DNA from: CAVVSD01 sp963750895
GTDB lineage: Bacteria > Actinomycetota > Thermoleophilia > Solirubrobacterales > Solirubrobacteraceae
Reading direction: 5' to 3'
Assembly (NCBI GenBank): GCA_963750895.1
Contig: CAVVSD010000007.1
Span: forward strand, 186,001-250,000
DNA length: 64,000 nucleotides
The first letter of the stretch is position 1. The number at the start of each line of letters is the position of its first letter. The notes beneath the pieces were generated by a model. It made no database searches. It saw only the letters and a program-made list of their open reading frames with translations, and was not told where the DNA came from. A program made the position numbers and the translations under genes. Below, piece by piece: positions 17,537 to 26,641 of this stretch.

Positions 17537-17553
17537 ATCGTCGGTTTGCATCC
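17529..17553. promoter_or_regulatory. Operator: 9-bp inverted repeat GGATGCAAA-N7-TTTGCATCC
   Basis: A perfect inverted repeat between the divergent FAH2 operon and the amidohydrolase-gntR operon. Its arms match the words at 3026 and, with one base changed (GGATACA), those at 21468, 21554 and 32557. The likely binder is a FadR-subfamily GntR protein, most simply the one encoded at 18.6 kb. This is an inference from symmetry, position and recurrence. Confidence 0.65.
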
Positions 17554-17591
17554 CGCATGGGTCTGTGATTGAGTCGTCAACGAGCTACGAC

Positions 17592-18533
17592 ATGACCAGG
17601 ATCGATCTCCACGCCCACGTCGTCACGGACACCTACCGCGAGCTGCTCGTGACCCCGGACGGCTCCCGCCCGTTCGTCGTGCCCGCGCCGCTCGAGGCGC
17701 TCGAGGCCAACATGGCCCGCTACGCGATCGACGCGGCGGTGATCTCCCTCGGCCCGCCCGGCGCCTTCCTCGGCGACCAGGGCCGGGCGAACGAGATCGC
17801 GCGCGCGGGCAACGAGTCCATCGCGGCGATCGTGCAGGCGGCGCCCGCGCGGTTCGCCGGCCTCGCGCTGCTGCCGCTGCCCGACGTCGACGCCGCCGTC
17901 GCCGAGCTCGCGCACGCGCTCGACACCCTCGCGCTCGACGGGGTGATCCTCTACAGCAACACCGCGGGCGTCTATCTCGGAGACCCCGGCCTGGAGCCGC
18001 TCATGGCCGAGCTCGACCGCCGCGGGACGTACACGTTCGTGCACCCGGGGATGCCGCCGTACCGCGAGCCGCTCGGCGACCTGCATCCCCCGTGGCTGTA
18101 CGAGTTCCCCTTCGAGACGACCCGCGCGATCACGAACCTCGTGTACTCGGGCACGTTCGAGCGCCATCCGAGCATCCGCTTCCAGTTCGCCCACCTCGGC
18201 GGCACGGCGCCGTTCCTCGCCGACCGGCTCGCCTCGCTCGCCCTCCGGGAGCCGGACAAGGCCGCGCAGGCGACGGCGGGCATCGCCGAGTACCTCCGGC
18301 GCCAGTACTACGACACGGGCCTGACGCAGTTCCTGCCCGCGCTCGAGGCGACGCGCGCGATCGCGCCGTTCGACCACATCGTGTTCGGGACCGACTGGCC
18401 CTACGCGGCGCTCCCCGAGACGGGCGACGACCCGTCGCCGGACTTCGCGTCGCTCTCGGCTGCCGAGCGCGCGGCACTCGACGCCGGCAACGCCGCCGCG
18501 CTCGTCCCGCGGCTGACCGGCGCCATGGGCTGA
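17592..18533 (+). CDS. Amidohydrolase-family (ACMSD-like) protein 1
   Basis: A 313-residue amidohydrolase-2 protein (PF04909). The metal ligands are in order: 'IDLHAHVV' (HxH), 'TFVHPGMPPY', 'FQFAHLGGTAPF' and 'FGTDWPYAAL' (Asp). The family includes aminocarboxymuconate-semialdehyde decarboxylase, 5-carboxyvanillate decarboxylase LigW and the hydratase LigJ, all aromatic catabolic enzymes that do non-oxidative decarboxylation or hydration. ATG 17592 was preferred over GTG 17565 because residues before it do not resemble the family. Divergent from the FAH2 operon, with a gntR gene 30 bases downstream. Confidence 0.87.
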   Translation: MTRIDLHAHVVTDTYRELLVTPDGSRPFVVPAPLEALEANMARYAIDAAVISLGPPGAFLGDQGRANEIARAGNESIAAIVQAAPARFAGLALLPLPDVDAAVAELAHALDTLALDGVILYSNTAGVYLGDPGLEPLMAELDRRGTYTFVHPGMPPYREPLGDLHPPWLYEFPFETTRAITNLVYSGTFERHPSIRFQFAHLGGTAPFLADRLASLALREPDKAAQATAGIAEYLRRQYYDTGLTQFLPALEATRAIAPFDHIVFGTDWPYAALPETGDDPSPDFASLSAAERAALDAGNAAALVPRLTGAMG

Positions 18534-18563
18534 CCGCGACGGGTAGCGTTGGGGACGAGGCCG

Positions 18564-19274
18564 ATGGAGCTGAACAGCGGTCAGAGCTTCGTCGCCGTCC
18601 ACGCCCGACTCCGGGCGGCGATCCTGTCCGGCGAGATCGCCGAGGGCGCGGTGACGTCGCAGGCGACGCTCGCCGAGCGATTCGGCGTCGGCCGGACCCC
18701 GCTGCGCGAGGCGCTGCGGATGCTGCAGCGCGAGGGGCTGGTCATCTCCCAGCCCAACCACCGGGTGCGCATCGCCGAGCTCTCCAGTGAGGACGCCGAG
18801 GAGCTCTACATCATGCGGATCGCGCTCGAGGCGGTCGCGATCCGGGTGACGGTCCCCGTCCTGACGAGCGCCGACCTCGCCGAGCTGGACGGCCTCATGG
18901 CGCAGATGGACCACTACATGAAGCTGCGCGACCACGTCGGGCACCGCGAGCCGCACCGGCAGTTCCACTACCGGCTCGTGTACGCCGCCGGACCTCGGGT
19001 GAGCGAGCGGATCGACGAGCTCTTCGACCACGCGGAGCGCTACCGCCGGCGGTTCGGCGCCGCGGACTCGTGGGAGGCGCGCCGCGCCGAGCACCGAGCG
19101 ATCCTCGACGCCGTCGGCGAGGGCGACCGCGAGGCCGCAGCGGACCTCCTCGCCGACCACTACCTCCACACCGTCCGCCTGGTCTTCGGCGAGCTCGACC
19201 CCGACCACGATCTCGCGCGGCTGCGCGAGACCGTGGCGATCGTCGCTCCCGGCGCGGTCGATCACATCCGCTGA
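18564..19274 (+). CDS. GntR-family regulator (FadR subfamily) 1
   Basis: A 236-residue FadR-type GntR. The N-terminal winged helix shows 'LAERFGVGRTPLREALRMLQ' and 'EGLVISQPNHRVRIAEL'. The C-terminal FCD domain shows 'LYIMRIALEAVAIRV' and the metal/ligand-binding histidines around 'HREPHRQFHYRLV' and 'RRAEHRAILDAV'. FCD domains sense carboxylate metabolites. It follows the amidohydrolase, in operon, and probably binds the inverted repeat at 17529. ATG 18564 was chosen; TTG 18549 is the alternative. The stop lies one base from the convergent metE-like stop. Confidence 0.9.
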   Translation: MELNSGQSFVAVHARLRAAILSGEIAEGAVTSQATLAERFGVGRTPLREALRMLQREGLVISQPNHRVRIAELSSEDAEELYIMRIALEAVAIRVTVPVLTSADLAELDGLMAQMDHYMKLRDHVGHREPHRQFHYRLVYAAGPRVSERIDELFDHAERYRRRFGAADSWEARRAEHRAILDAVGEGDREAAADLLADHYLHTVRLVFGELDPDHDLARLRETVAIVAPGAVDHIR

Positions 19275-19275
19275 C

Positions 19276-20394
19276 TCAGCCCCAGACGTCGTGGGCGACG
19301 TCGGCGATCAGCTTGAGCTTGCCGGCCTGGGCCTCGGCGGTCATCAGCCGCTGCTCGGCGGTCTCGCTCGCCGAGGCGAACCCGCACTGCGTCGCCAGGC
19401 CGAGGTTCTCCTTGGGATGGAACTGCGCCGCCTCGTCGATCCGGCGCTTGAGCTCGTCGGGGTCCTCGAGGGCTTCCCACTTCGACGACACCATGCCGAG
19501 GACGACGCCCTTGTCGTCGGGCAGGTGGCGCAGCGGCTCGAACGAGCCGGACCGCTCGTCGTCGTACTCCATGAGGAACACGTCGAAGTCGTCCGCGCGC
19601 TGGAAGACCTCGCGCGAGATGTCCTCGTAGCCGCCCCGGGCGATGTACGACTGCGTGCCGTTGCCCTTGCAGACGTGCAGGCCGAAGACGGAGCCCTCGG
19701 GCCGCGGCACGCTCCCGAGGCGCCCGAGCAGCTCGGCGCCCTCGGACTTGAAGCGCTCGGTGTCGATCCCGCGCTCCTCGTACTCCTCGCGGATCCGTTC
19801 GTCGGCGTAGACCTCGTTGAACTCCGGCGCGTCGACCTGCACGTAGGGACATCCGGCCGCGAAGAGCTCCTCGGCCCAGCCCCGCAGCAGCTCGGCGGCG
19901 TCGGCGAAGAGCTCGAACGGATCGGCGTACGCCTCCCGCGACAGCTCGTTGTTCCAGAAGGCGCCGACGAGCGTCGGGCTCGGCATCGTCACCTTCAGGG
20001 GCTTGTCGGTGCGGTCCTTCGCGGCGAGGTACTCGTCGAGCAGGGGGGACGAGTGGACCTTGAGCCGGCCGGTGACCGAGAACGGGATCTCGACCACCAT
20101 CGCGACGTTGTCGTCGTTGCCGGACTCGTGGAACTGCACCGTGTAGGCCTGGACCGGGCTGAAGCCGTCCATCCCGGAGACGAACTGGTCGAAGAAGATG
20201 TCGCGCCGCATCTCGCCGTCGGTGACGACGTCGACCCCCGCCGTCTCCTGGATGCGCAGGGCCTCGTCGACGGCACGGTCCTCGATCGCCTTGTACTCGC
20301 CCGGGTCGAGCGTCCCGGCGCGCATGGACTGGCGCGCCTCGACGAGCCACGGCGGGCGCAGCATCGAGCCGATGACATCGGCGTGGTAGATCAT
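19276..20394 (-). CDS. MetE C-terminal-domain (core-MetE-like) methyltransferase 3
   Basis: A 372-residue MetE-barrel protein starting 'MIYHADVIGSMLRPPWLVEA' with GGGGAG 6 bases upstream. Zinc-site motifs: 'GLHVCKGNGTQ' (His, Cys), 'FLMEYDDERSGSF' (Glu) and 'LATQCGFASASET' (Cys). It is closer in layout to copy 1 than to copy 2 ('EPLRHLPDDKGVVLGMVSSK' versus 'SALRHVPRGGPIVTLGIISS'). It follows FAH3 in a two-gene operon whose promoter carries the TGTATCCAAAC operator. The methyl donor and acceptor are unknown. Confidence 0.87.
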   Translation of the reverse strand: MIYHADVIGSMLRPPWLVEARQSMRAGTLDPGEYKAIEDRAVDEALRIQETAGVDVVTDGEMRRDIFFDQFVSGMDGFSPVQAYTVQFHESGNDDNVAMVVEIPFSVTGRLKVHSSPLLDEYLAAKDRTDKPLKVTMPSPTLVGAFWNNELSREAYADPFELFADAAELLRGWAEELFAAGCPYVQVDAPEFNEVYADERIREEYEERGIDTERFKSEGAELLGRLGSVPRPEGSVFGLHVCKGNGTQSYIARGGYEDISREVFQRADDFDVFLMEYDDERSGSFEPLRHLPDDKGVVLGMVSSKWEALEDPDELKRRIDEAAQFHPKENLGLATQCGFASASETAEQRLMTAEAQAGKLKLIADVAHDVWG

Positions 20395-20413
20395 TGGTCT
20401 CCCCTCTCGGTGC

Positions 20414-21421
20414 TCACGTGATCGGCTCCGGCTTCGCGGCACCCGGCGCCAGGTTCGCGGACCCGTCTCCGGGGTCCGCGACGCAGCGGTTGCGCATGAT
20501 CCCGAGGCCGGTGATCTCCGCCTCCATCACGTCCCCCGGGCGCAGCCAGCGGTTGCCGTGGTGGCCGGCGTTCCCCCCGGGCGAGCCGGTCAGCAGGATG
20601 TCGCCGGGGCGCAGCTCGGTGACCGTCGAGGCGTACGCGACGAGGTCCTCGACGCCGTAGATGATGTCGTCGACGAGCTCGTCCTGCATGGCCTCGCCGT
20701 TGACCCTCAGCGTCAGCCGCAGCTGCCGGTAGTCCTCGACGAACTCGCGCGGCACGATGTACGGGCCGGTCGGGAAGAACCCGGGGCGGCCCTTGGACAT
20801 GAGGAAGTCCGTCATCGAGAAGTTCGGGCGGAACATCAGGTCGCGCGTGCTGACGTCGTTGCTGATCGTGTAGCCCGCGACGTGCTCCATCGCGTCCTCG
20901 CGCGACACGCGGTGGGCGTGGCGCCCGATGACGATCGCCAGCTCGATCTCCCAGTCGTGCTGGGCGCCGGGACCCCACAGCACGACGTCGTCGCGCGCGC
21001 CCGACACCGAGCTCGACGGCGCCACGAAGACGAACGGCATCCCCGACTCGGCGCGGTGGTGGACGAACTCGGCCGCCTCCTGGCGCAGGACCTCGTCGGG
21101 GCGCGTCTCCTGCGGGTCGTTGCGCGCCATCGTGTAGACGATCTCGATGAGGTGCTTGCGGTAGTTGGCGCCGGCGCAGAGGAACTGCCCGAGCGGCTGC
21201 ACCGGCGGGAGCGGATGGAGCGCGTCGAGCGCGACGGCGTCCTCGTGCGGCTCGCCCGCGAGCCCGCGCAGTCGCTCGAGCGACGCATCCCACGTCGCGA
21301 GCATCCCGGCCGTCGTGGCATCCGACCCGAAGTGCGGGCGAAGGTCGACGACGCGATCTCCCACGACGAGACCGGGGAACGCCTCCCCCGACCTACCTGC
21401 GAACGTGCCTAGTGCGAACAC
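20414..21421 (-). CDS. Fumarylacetoacetate hydrolase family protein 3
   Basis: A 335-residue FAH protein with a complete site: 'HDWEIELAIVIGRHAH' (Glu-x-Glu), 'ISNDVSTRDLMFR' (Asp) and 'LLTGSPGGNAGHHGNRWL'. It probably hydrolyses, hydrates or decarboxylates a ring-cleavage product. GTG 21421 was chosen because AGGAG is 6 bases upstream (21428-21432); the open frame extends to 21496 through the operator region and is unlikely to be coding there. First gene of the FAH3-MetE3 operon, divergent from the dioxygenase operon. Confidence 0.9.
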   Translation of the reverse strand: MFALGTFAGRSGEAFPGLVVGDRVVDLRPHFGSDATTAGMLATWDASLERLRGLAGEPHEDAVALDALHPLPPVQPLGQFLCAGANYRKHLIEIVYTMARNDPQETRPDEVLRQEAAEFVHHRAESGMPFVFVAPSSSVSGARDDVVLWGPGAQHDWEIELAIVIGRHAHRVSREDAMEHVAGYTISNDVSTRDLMFRPNFSMTDFLMSKGRPGFFPTGPYIVPREFVEDYRQLRLTLRVNGEAMQDELVDDIIYGVEDLVAYASTVTELRPGDILLTGSPGGNAGHHGNRWLRPGDVMEAEITGLGIMRNRCVADPGDGSANLAPGAAKPEPIT

Positions 21422-21467
21422 ACGGGTCTCCTGGTCTGTCCCCACGCCGTGGTCGGCGCGCGCCAAC

Positions 21468-21478
21468 TGTATCCAAAC
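21468..21478 (-). promoter_or_regulatory. Operator TGTATCCAAAC at the FAH3 promoter
   Basis: The exact reverse complement of the site at 21554-21564. Read on the minus strand it covers a -10-like TACAGT, with a weak TTGCAT 19 bases further up, placing it over the start of the FAH3-MetE3 transcript. The two copies bracket the 186-base divergent gap, about 75 bases apart. Confidence 0.6.
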
Positions 21479-21537
21479 GGCGTCATTGACATGCAAGAAA
21501 GTCTCTGGACACGTCAGAGGGACGCAGAAGCGCTACC

Positions 21538-21566
21538 TTGCGCCCAACTTGGGGTTTGGATACATT
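21538..21566 (+). promoter_or_regulatory. Promoter of the extradiol dioxygenase operon with overlapping operator
   Basis: -35 TTGCGC (21538-21543), a 17-base spacer and -10 TACATT (21561-21566), about 40 bases upstream of ATG 21607. The operator word GTTTGGATACA (21554-21564) runs into the -10, so binding should repress. CAATGTATCCA, the complement of its extended form (21557-21567), recurs at the importer promoter at 32554. Confidence 0.65.
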
Positions 21567-21606
21567 GCGCCGCGAGAGGGTCGCGCGGAGAGATCGGAGA
21601 GAACTC

Positions 21607-22618
21607 ATGCCGGAACGCCTGCTGACGTCGATCGCCCATGTCGAGCTGACGACGCCGGATCTCGAAGCGTCCGTGGTCTACGCGCGCGACATCCTGGGAC
21701 TCGACGTCGTCGAGGAACAGGGCGAGTCGGTCTACCTGCGCTGCTGGGGCGACTACTACCGCTACAGCCTCGTCCTCACCGCGGCCTCCGAGCCCGGGCT
21801 CGGCCATGCCTCCTGGCGCGCGGAGGGCCCCGAGCAGATGGAGGAGGCGATCCGCCGGATCGAGGCTTCCGGGACGAAGGGCGAGTGGCTCGACGACCTC
21901 CGTCGGCCACGGCCGCGCCTACCGGTTCACCGGTCCCGCCGGTCACCAGCACGAGATCTTCTGGGACGTCGAGCGCGCGGTCGCGCCTCCCGGTGAGGAG
22001 TCGACGTACCCCGAGCGCCCGCAGCGCGCCCCGTCGCGCGGGATCGGCGTGCGGATCCTCGACCACGTGACGGTCACCGCGCCGGACGTCCAGGCCTTCG
22101 CGAACTGGACGCGCGACAGCTTCGGCTCGCGGATCATGGCGGCGGTCGAGCCGGCGCCGGGCGCACCGTGGGTCTTCTGCGTGACGACGAACAACGAGAA
22201 GGCGCACGACTGGGGCGTCATCCAGGACTTCGAGGGCAAGACCGGGCGCATGCATCACGTGGCGTGGTGGGTCGAGACCAACCACGACCTCACGCAGGGC
22301 GCGAAGTTCATCCTCGAGCACGGGCACGCCATCGACCAGGGCCCCGGCCAGCACGGCATCGGCGAGCAGAACTACCTGTACTTCCGCGACCCCGCGGGCC
22401 TGCGCTACGAGCTCAACTCCGGCGGCTACCGCAACTACGTGCCCGACTGGGAGACGATCATCTGGCGCCCGGAGCAGGGCTCGAACAACACGTTCCGCAC
22501 CGAGATCGGGATGCCGGCGGTGAGCATGGTGAACATGCCGCCAGGCGTCGCCGGGACCGGCCAGGGCGTCATGGACACCTCGGGCGACTCGGCCGAGGCC
22601 GCGCTCGCGCGCTCCTGA
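21607..22618 (+). CDS. Type I extradiol (catechol 2,3-) dioxygenase, frameshifted
   Basis: A two-module vicinal-oxygen-chelate dioxygenase of about 336 residues once repaired. The Fe(II) ligands are all in the second module: His in 'LDHVTVTAPDV', His in 'RMHHVAWWVETN' and Glu in 'LRYELNSGGY'. The first module ('LTSIAHVELTTPDLEASVVY') is structural. The frame breaks near 21898: frame 1 ends 'GEWLDD', and frame 2 continues 'SVGHGRAYRFTGPAGHQ'. One extra base explains it. It should open a catechol ring next to the hydroxyls (meta cleavage). First gene of the 21.6-25.7 kb operon; ATG 21607 follows GGAGA. Confidence 0.85.
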
Positions 22619-22628
22619 GAGGACGACG

Positions 22629-23795
22629 ATGAGCACGACCCAGGACGTGACGCTCGACGAGCTGATCGGCCGCGCCGAGGCGCTGCTGCCCACGATCGCC
22701 GACCGCGCGCTGCAGACCGAGCGCGACCGCAGGATCCCCCAGGAGACGCTGGACGAGATCGAGGGCGCCGGGCTCAACCGGATCCTCCACCCGGTCCGCT
22801 ACGGCGGCTACGGGCTCGACTACGACGCGTTCTTCGAGATCTCCTGGCGCCTGTCGTCCGCATGCGGCTCGACGGGCTGGGTGTACTCGGTGGCGTCGGT
22901 GCACCACTGGCAGCTCGGTCTCGCGCCGGAGCAGGCGCAGGACGACTACTTCGCGGGCGGCGACGTCTGGTCGTGCTCGGCGTTCAACCCGCGTGGCGCG
23001 AAGCTCGAGCCGGCGGACGGCGGCTACCAGCTCGCCGGTCGCTGGCAGTACTCCAGCGGCTGCCTGCACGCCGACTGGGCGCTGCTCGGCGCGTTCATCC
23101 CCGAGTCCCCGGCACCGGTCCTGCTGCTCGTCCCGCGGACCGACTTCCGCGTCGAGGACACCTGGCACGTGTCGGGCCTGAAGGGCACGGGGAGCAACGA
23201 CGTCGTCATCGACGACCCGGTCTTCGTGCCCGGCTACCGGATGGTCCCGTGGAGCGGCGTCAACCCCGAGGCGGTGGCCGCGCACGGCCGCGGCTCCTAC
23301 GGCGCGCCCGTCCCGTCGCTCATCCCCTGGTCGCTCGTCACGCCGGTCATCGGCATGGCCCAGGGCATGCTCAACGCCTACGAGCAGCACACGCGGTCCA
23401 AGGTGAGCTCGTTCCTGGGCCAGGACGTCTCGAAGATGGTCGGCCCGCAGATGCGCGTCGCCGAGGCCGCCGCGGCGGTCGACACGGCGCGCAAGATCGC
23501 GCGGGCCAACATCCGCGAGGTCATCGAGCGCGGCGCGGCCGCCGACCCCTTCACCGACGAGGACCGCGTCCGGATGCGGCGCGACCACGCCTACGCGGCG
23601 AACCTCGCCTACGACGCGACGATGCTGCTGGCCCGTGCCGGCGGCGCATCGTCGCTGTTCGAGACCAGCCCCCTCCAGCGCTTCATGCGCGACACCCACG
23701 CCGGCTCGATGCAGATCGTCGCCAACTGGGACGAGCAGGCGGAGGCGTACGGGCGCGTCCGGATGGGGCTGGAGCCGAACAGCCAGATGTGGTGA
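22629..23795 (+). CDS. Flavin-dependent aromatic monooxygenase, acyl-CoA dehydrogenase fold (HsaA-like)
   Basis: A 388-residue protein of the acyl-CoA dehydrogenase fold but of the two-component monooxygenase branch (HsaA and p-hydroxyphenylacetate hydroxylase C2 type). Family-like blocks are 'SSACGSTGWVYSVASVHHWQ', 'WQYSSGCLHADWALLGA' and 'VSGLKGTGSNDVVIDD'. It lacks the acyl-CoA dehydrogenase catalytic base region. It would hydroxylate a phenol to a catechol with reduced flavin from a separate reductase; no HsaB-like reductase is in the window. It lies 10 bases after the dioxygenase, whose substrate it could make, and its stop overlaps the next start (TGATG). Confidence 0.83.
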   Translation: MSTTQDVTLDELIGRAEALLPTIADRALQTERDRRIPQETLDEIEGAGLNRILHPVRYGGYGLDYDAFFEISWRLSSACGSTGWVYSVASVHHWQLGLAPEQAQDDYFAGGDVWSCSAFNPRGAKLEPADGGYQLAGRWQYSSGCLHADWALLGAFIPESPAPVLLLVPRTDFRVEDTWHVSGLKGTGSNDVVIDDPVFVPGYRMVPWSGVNPEAVAAHGRGSYGAPVPSLIPWSLVTPVIGMAQGMLNAYEQHTRSKVSSFLGQDVSKMVGPQMRVAEAAAAVDTARKIARANIREVIERGAAADPFTDEDRVRMRRDHAYAANLAYDATMLLARAGGASSLFETSPLQRFMRDTHAGSMQIVANWDEQAEAYGRVRMGLEPNSQMW

Positions 23796-24566
23796 TGCGG
23801 ATCGTCGACCTGTCGATCCCGCTCTCCGACGACGTCCCGGCCGATCCGCCGTACATGAAGCCGGCGATCGACTACGTCGATCACGACCTGGGGGCGGAGC
23901 AGATCGCGAACGCGTTCCCGGGACTGGAGCCCGGTCAGCTGCCCGAGGGCAAGGGCTGGGCGATGGAGCGCGTGGAGATCTCCACCCACAACGGGACGCA
24001 CCTGGACGCGCCGTGGCACTACCACCCGACGATGGACGGTGGCGAGCGCGCGAGCACGATCGACGAGATCCCGCTCGACTGGTGCATGCGCCCCGGGCGT
24101 GCGCCTCGACTTCCGCGAGCTGCCCGACGGCTACGTCGCGACGCCGGACGACATCGACGGCGAGCTGGCACGCATCGGCCATGAGCTGCAGCCGCTGGAC
24201 ATCGTCGTCTGCGCGACGCGCGCTGGATCGCGCTTCGGCCAGGACGACTACATCCACAGCGGCTGCGGCTTCGGGCGCGACGCGACGCTGCACCTCGTCG
24301 AGCAGGGCGTGCGGATCGTCGGCACCGACGGCTGGAGCTGGGACGCGCCGTTCAGCCACACGCTGGAGCGCTTCCAGCGCGACGGCGACCCGTCGATCAT
24401 CTGGGAGGGCCACAAGGCCGGGCGCGAGCGCGGCTACTGCCAGCTCGAGAAGCTCCACAACCTGGAGACGCTGCCGGACGACGGCTTCACGGTCGTCTGC
24501 TTCCCCGTGAAGATCGCGCGCGCCTCCGCCGGCTGGACGCGCGCCGTCGCGCTGGTGGACGCGTGA
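23795..24566 (+). CDS. Cyclase-family (kynurenine formamidase-like) metal-dependent hydrolase 2, frameshifted
   Basis: About 256 residues after repair. It has the classic cyclase metal motif 'STHNGTHLDAPWHYHP' (HxGTHxDxPxH) and starts 'MRIVDLSIPLSDDVPADPP'. The frame breaks in 'ccccgggcgt' (24091-24100). Frame 2 gives 'LDWCMRPG' and frame 0 continues 'VRLDFRELPDGYVATPDD'; one surplus G in the GGG run accounts for it. It probably hydrolyses a ring-opened or lactone intermediate. Coupled by TGATG to the monooxygenase and by GTGA to the FAD monooxygenase. Confidence 0.82.
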
Positions 24567-25685
24567 CCCGCACCGCGCTGATCGTCGGCGCCGGCATCGC
24601 CGGCATGACCGCCGCGGGCGAGCTCGCGCGCGCGGGTATCGAGGTCGACCTCATCGAGCGCGAGCCCGAGCCGGTGTTCCGCGGGATCGGCATCCTGCTG
24701 CTCCCGCCCGCCGTGCGCTCGATGGAGATGCTCGGCCTGGCCGAGGCGTGCCTGGAGCGCGGGTTCCCGCAGGTCGACTCCGCGACCTTCCTCGCCGACG
24801 GGACGCTGCTCGCGCGCACGCCGATGGTCGGCCTCGCGGAGGGTGACCTCCCGCCGGCGATCGGCATCGCGCGGTCGGCGTTCGGGGACGTCCTGCGCGA
24901 GCGGGCCGAGGCGGGCGGGGTGCGGCTGCGCTGCGGGCTGACCATCGACGCGCTCGAGGAGTCCGGCGACGTCCGGTTCAGCGACGGCAGCAGCGGCCGC
25001 TACGACGTCGTCGTCGGCGCCGACGGGCTGCGCTCGAGCGTGCGGGCGGCGGTGTTCCCCGAGCAGCCCGAGCCGATGTTCATCGGCCAGAGCGTGTGGC
25101 GGGTGCTCGTCGGGACGCGCCCGGACGGAGGTCCATGGGCAGATGCTCTTCCTCGGCGCGCGGACCCGCGCGGGCTTCAACGCGATCCGCGAGGACGACA
25201 TGTACCTCTACTGCGTGCACGAGACCGCCGAGGACGACGTCCCGCTCAGCCGCGCGGAGTCGCACGCGCGGCTCAGGGAGCTGCTCGAGCGAGTACGGCG
25301 GGCTCGTGGCCGAGGTCCGGGACCGCCTCACGCCGGACCGGCCGGTGCACTACGGCGCGCTCTACACGACCTTCGTCGAGGGCCCGTGGCACCGCGGCAA
25401 CGTGGTCCTCATCGGCGACGCCGCGCACGCGACGCCGCCGCACCTGGCCAGCGGCGCCGGCATCGCGATCGAGGACGCGATCGTGCTCGCCCGGTGCCTG
25501 CGCGACTGCGACGACGGTCCCGCAGGCGTTCGAGACGTTCATGGACCGCCGCTACGAGCGCTGCCGGATGGTCATCGAGAACTCGCGCACGCTCGTCGCG
25601 CTGGGACCTCGATCCCGACGCGCCCGGCGGTCAGGCCGCCGCGCTCATGACCGACACCTGGGCGGCGCTGGCCCAGCCGATCTAG
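24563..25685 (+). pseudogene. FAD-dependent monooxygenase (PHBH-type), four frameshifts
   Basis: A class A flavin monooxygenase spread over three frames. The N terminus 'VGAGIAGMTAAGELARAGIE' is the FAD GxGxxG site, followed by 'VVVGADGLRSSVRAAVFPE' (DG motif). The frame changes near 25135, 25290, 25510 and 25605; between them lie 'DDMYLYCVHETAEDD', 'VVLIGDAAHATPPHLASGAG' (GD motif) and 'QAFETFMDRRYERCRMVI', ending 'TDTWAALAQPI'. The repaired length of about 374 residues is normal. Four indels but intact motifs suggest sequence error as much as decay. It would hydroxylate an aromatic ring; last gene of the dioxygenase operon. Confidence 0.75.
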
Positions 25686-26622
25686 CCCGCTCGGGATCTT
25701 CGTCGCGTCCGGCCCCTTGAGGGCGAGCATCTCGCGCGCCTCGTCCGGCGTCGCGACCTCGAGCGACAGCTCGCCGAGGATGCGGATGATCTTCTCCACC
25801 TGCTCGGCGTTGCTCGCCGCGAGCTTCCCGCGCGACAGGTAGAGGCTGTCCTCCAGGCCGACGCGCACGTTGCCGCCCATGATGGCCCCGATGGTCACGA
25901 GGTTCGTCTGGTGGCGCCCGGCGCCGAGGACCGACCAGCGGAAGGCGTCGCCGAGCAGGCGCTCGGCCGTGTTCTTCATGTGCAGGAGGTTCTCGACGTC
26001 CGGGCCGATGCCGCCGAGGATCCCGAACACGAACTGCACGAACAGCGGCGGCTTCACGAGGCCGCGCTCGAGGAAGTGCGCGAGCGTGTAGAGCTGGCCG
26101 ACGTCGTAGCACTCGAACTCGAAGCGGGTGCCCTGCTCGCTCATCGTCCCGACGATCGTCTCGATGTCCTTGAAGGTGTTGCGGAAGATGTAGTCCCGCG
26201 TCATCTCGAGGTACGTGCGGCTCCCAGTCGTTCTTGAACTCCTTGATCCCGGCGGCCATGCCGAAGATCGCGAAGTTCATGCTGCCCATGTTCAGGGAGC
26301 AGAGCTCGGGGGAGAACCGCCGCGCGGCGGCCGTGCGCTCGTCGAGCGACATGCCGTGCCCGCCGCCGGTCGTGATGTTGATGACGGCGTCGCAGCGCGA
26401 GCGGATCTCGGGCAGGAACTGCGCGAACACGTCGGGGTCCGGGGACGGGCGCCCGGTCTCCGGGTCGCGCGCGTGGAGATGCAGGATCGTCGCGCCGGCC
26501 TCCGCCGCGCCGATCGCCTGCTCGGCGATCTGACTCGGGGTCACGGGCAGGTGGTCGGACTGCGAGGGGACGTGGATCGACCCCGTGATGGCACAGCTCA
26601 CGATCACCTTGCGTGTCGGCAT
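25682..26622 (-). CDS. Beta-keto acid cleavage enzyme (BKACE, formerly DUF849), frameshifted
   Basis: About 313 residues. It starts 'MPTRKVIVSCAITGSIHVPS'. The zinc ligands are in 'ATILHLHARDPETGRPSPD' (HxH), and 'INITTGGG' is the family's substrate loop. The frame breaks at 26213-26217: the first frame ends 'KNDWEPH' and the second goes on 'YLEMTRDYIFRNTFKDIETI'. The exact C terminus is unsure; 'DATKIPSG' near 25690 is close to a TAG at 25682-25684 that needs a further shift, while the unshifted frame runs to 25572 over the opposite gene. BKACEs condense a beta-keto acid with acetyl-CoA, giving acetoacetate and a CoA ester. Last gene of the importer operon. Confidence 0.82.
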
Positions 26623-26641
26623 GCTTCCCCTCCGGTGGCTC

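Noticed and set aside
18544..18549. TAGCGT as the -10 of the gntR 1 gene (and similar TAnnnT words at 9624, 32676 and 61084)
   Set aside because: No convincing -35 lies 16-18 bases upstream of any of them, so they were not listed as promoters.
24563..25685. Several short overlapping genes instead of one FAD monooxygenase
   Set aside because: The pieces carry successive motifs of a single flavoprotein in the right order and total the right length.
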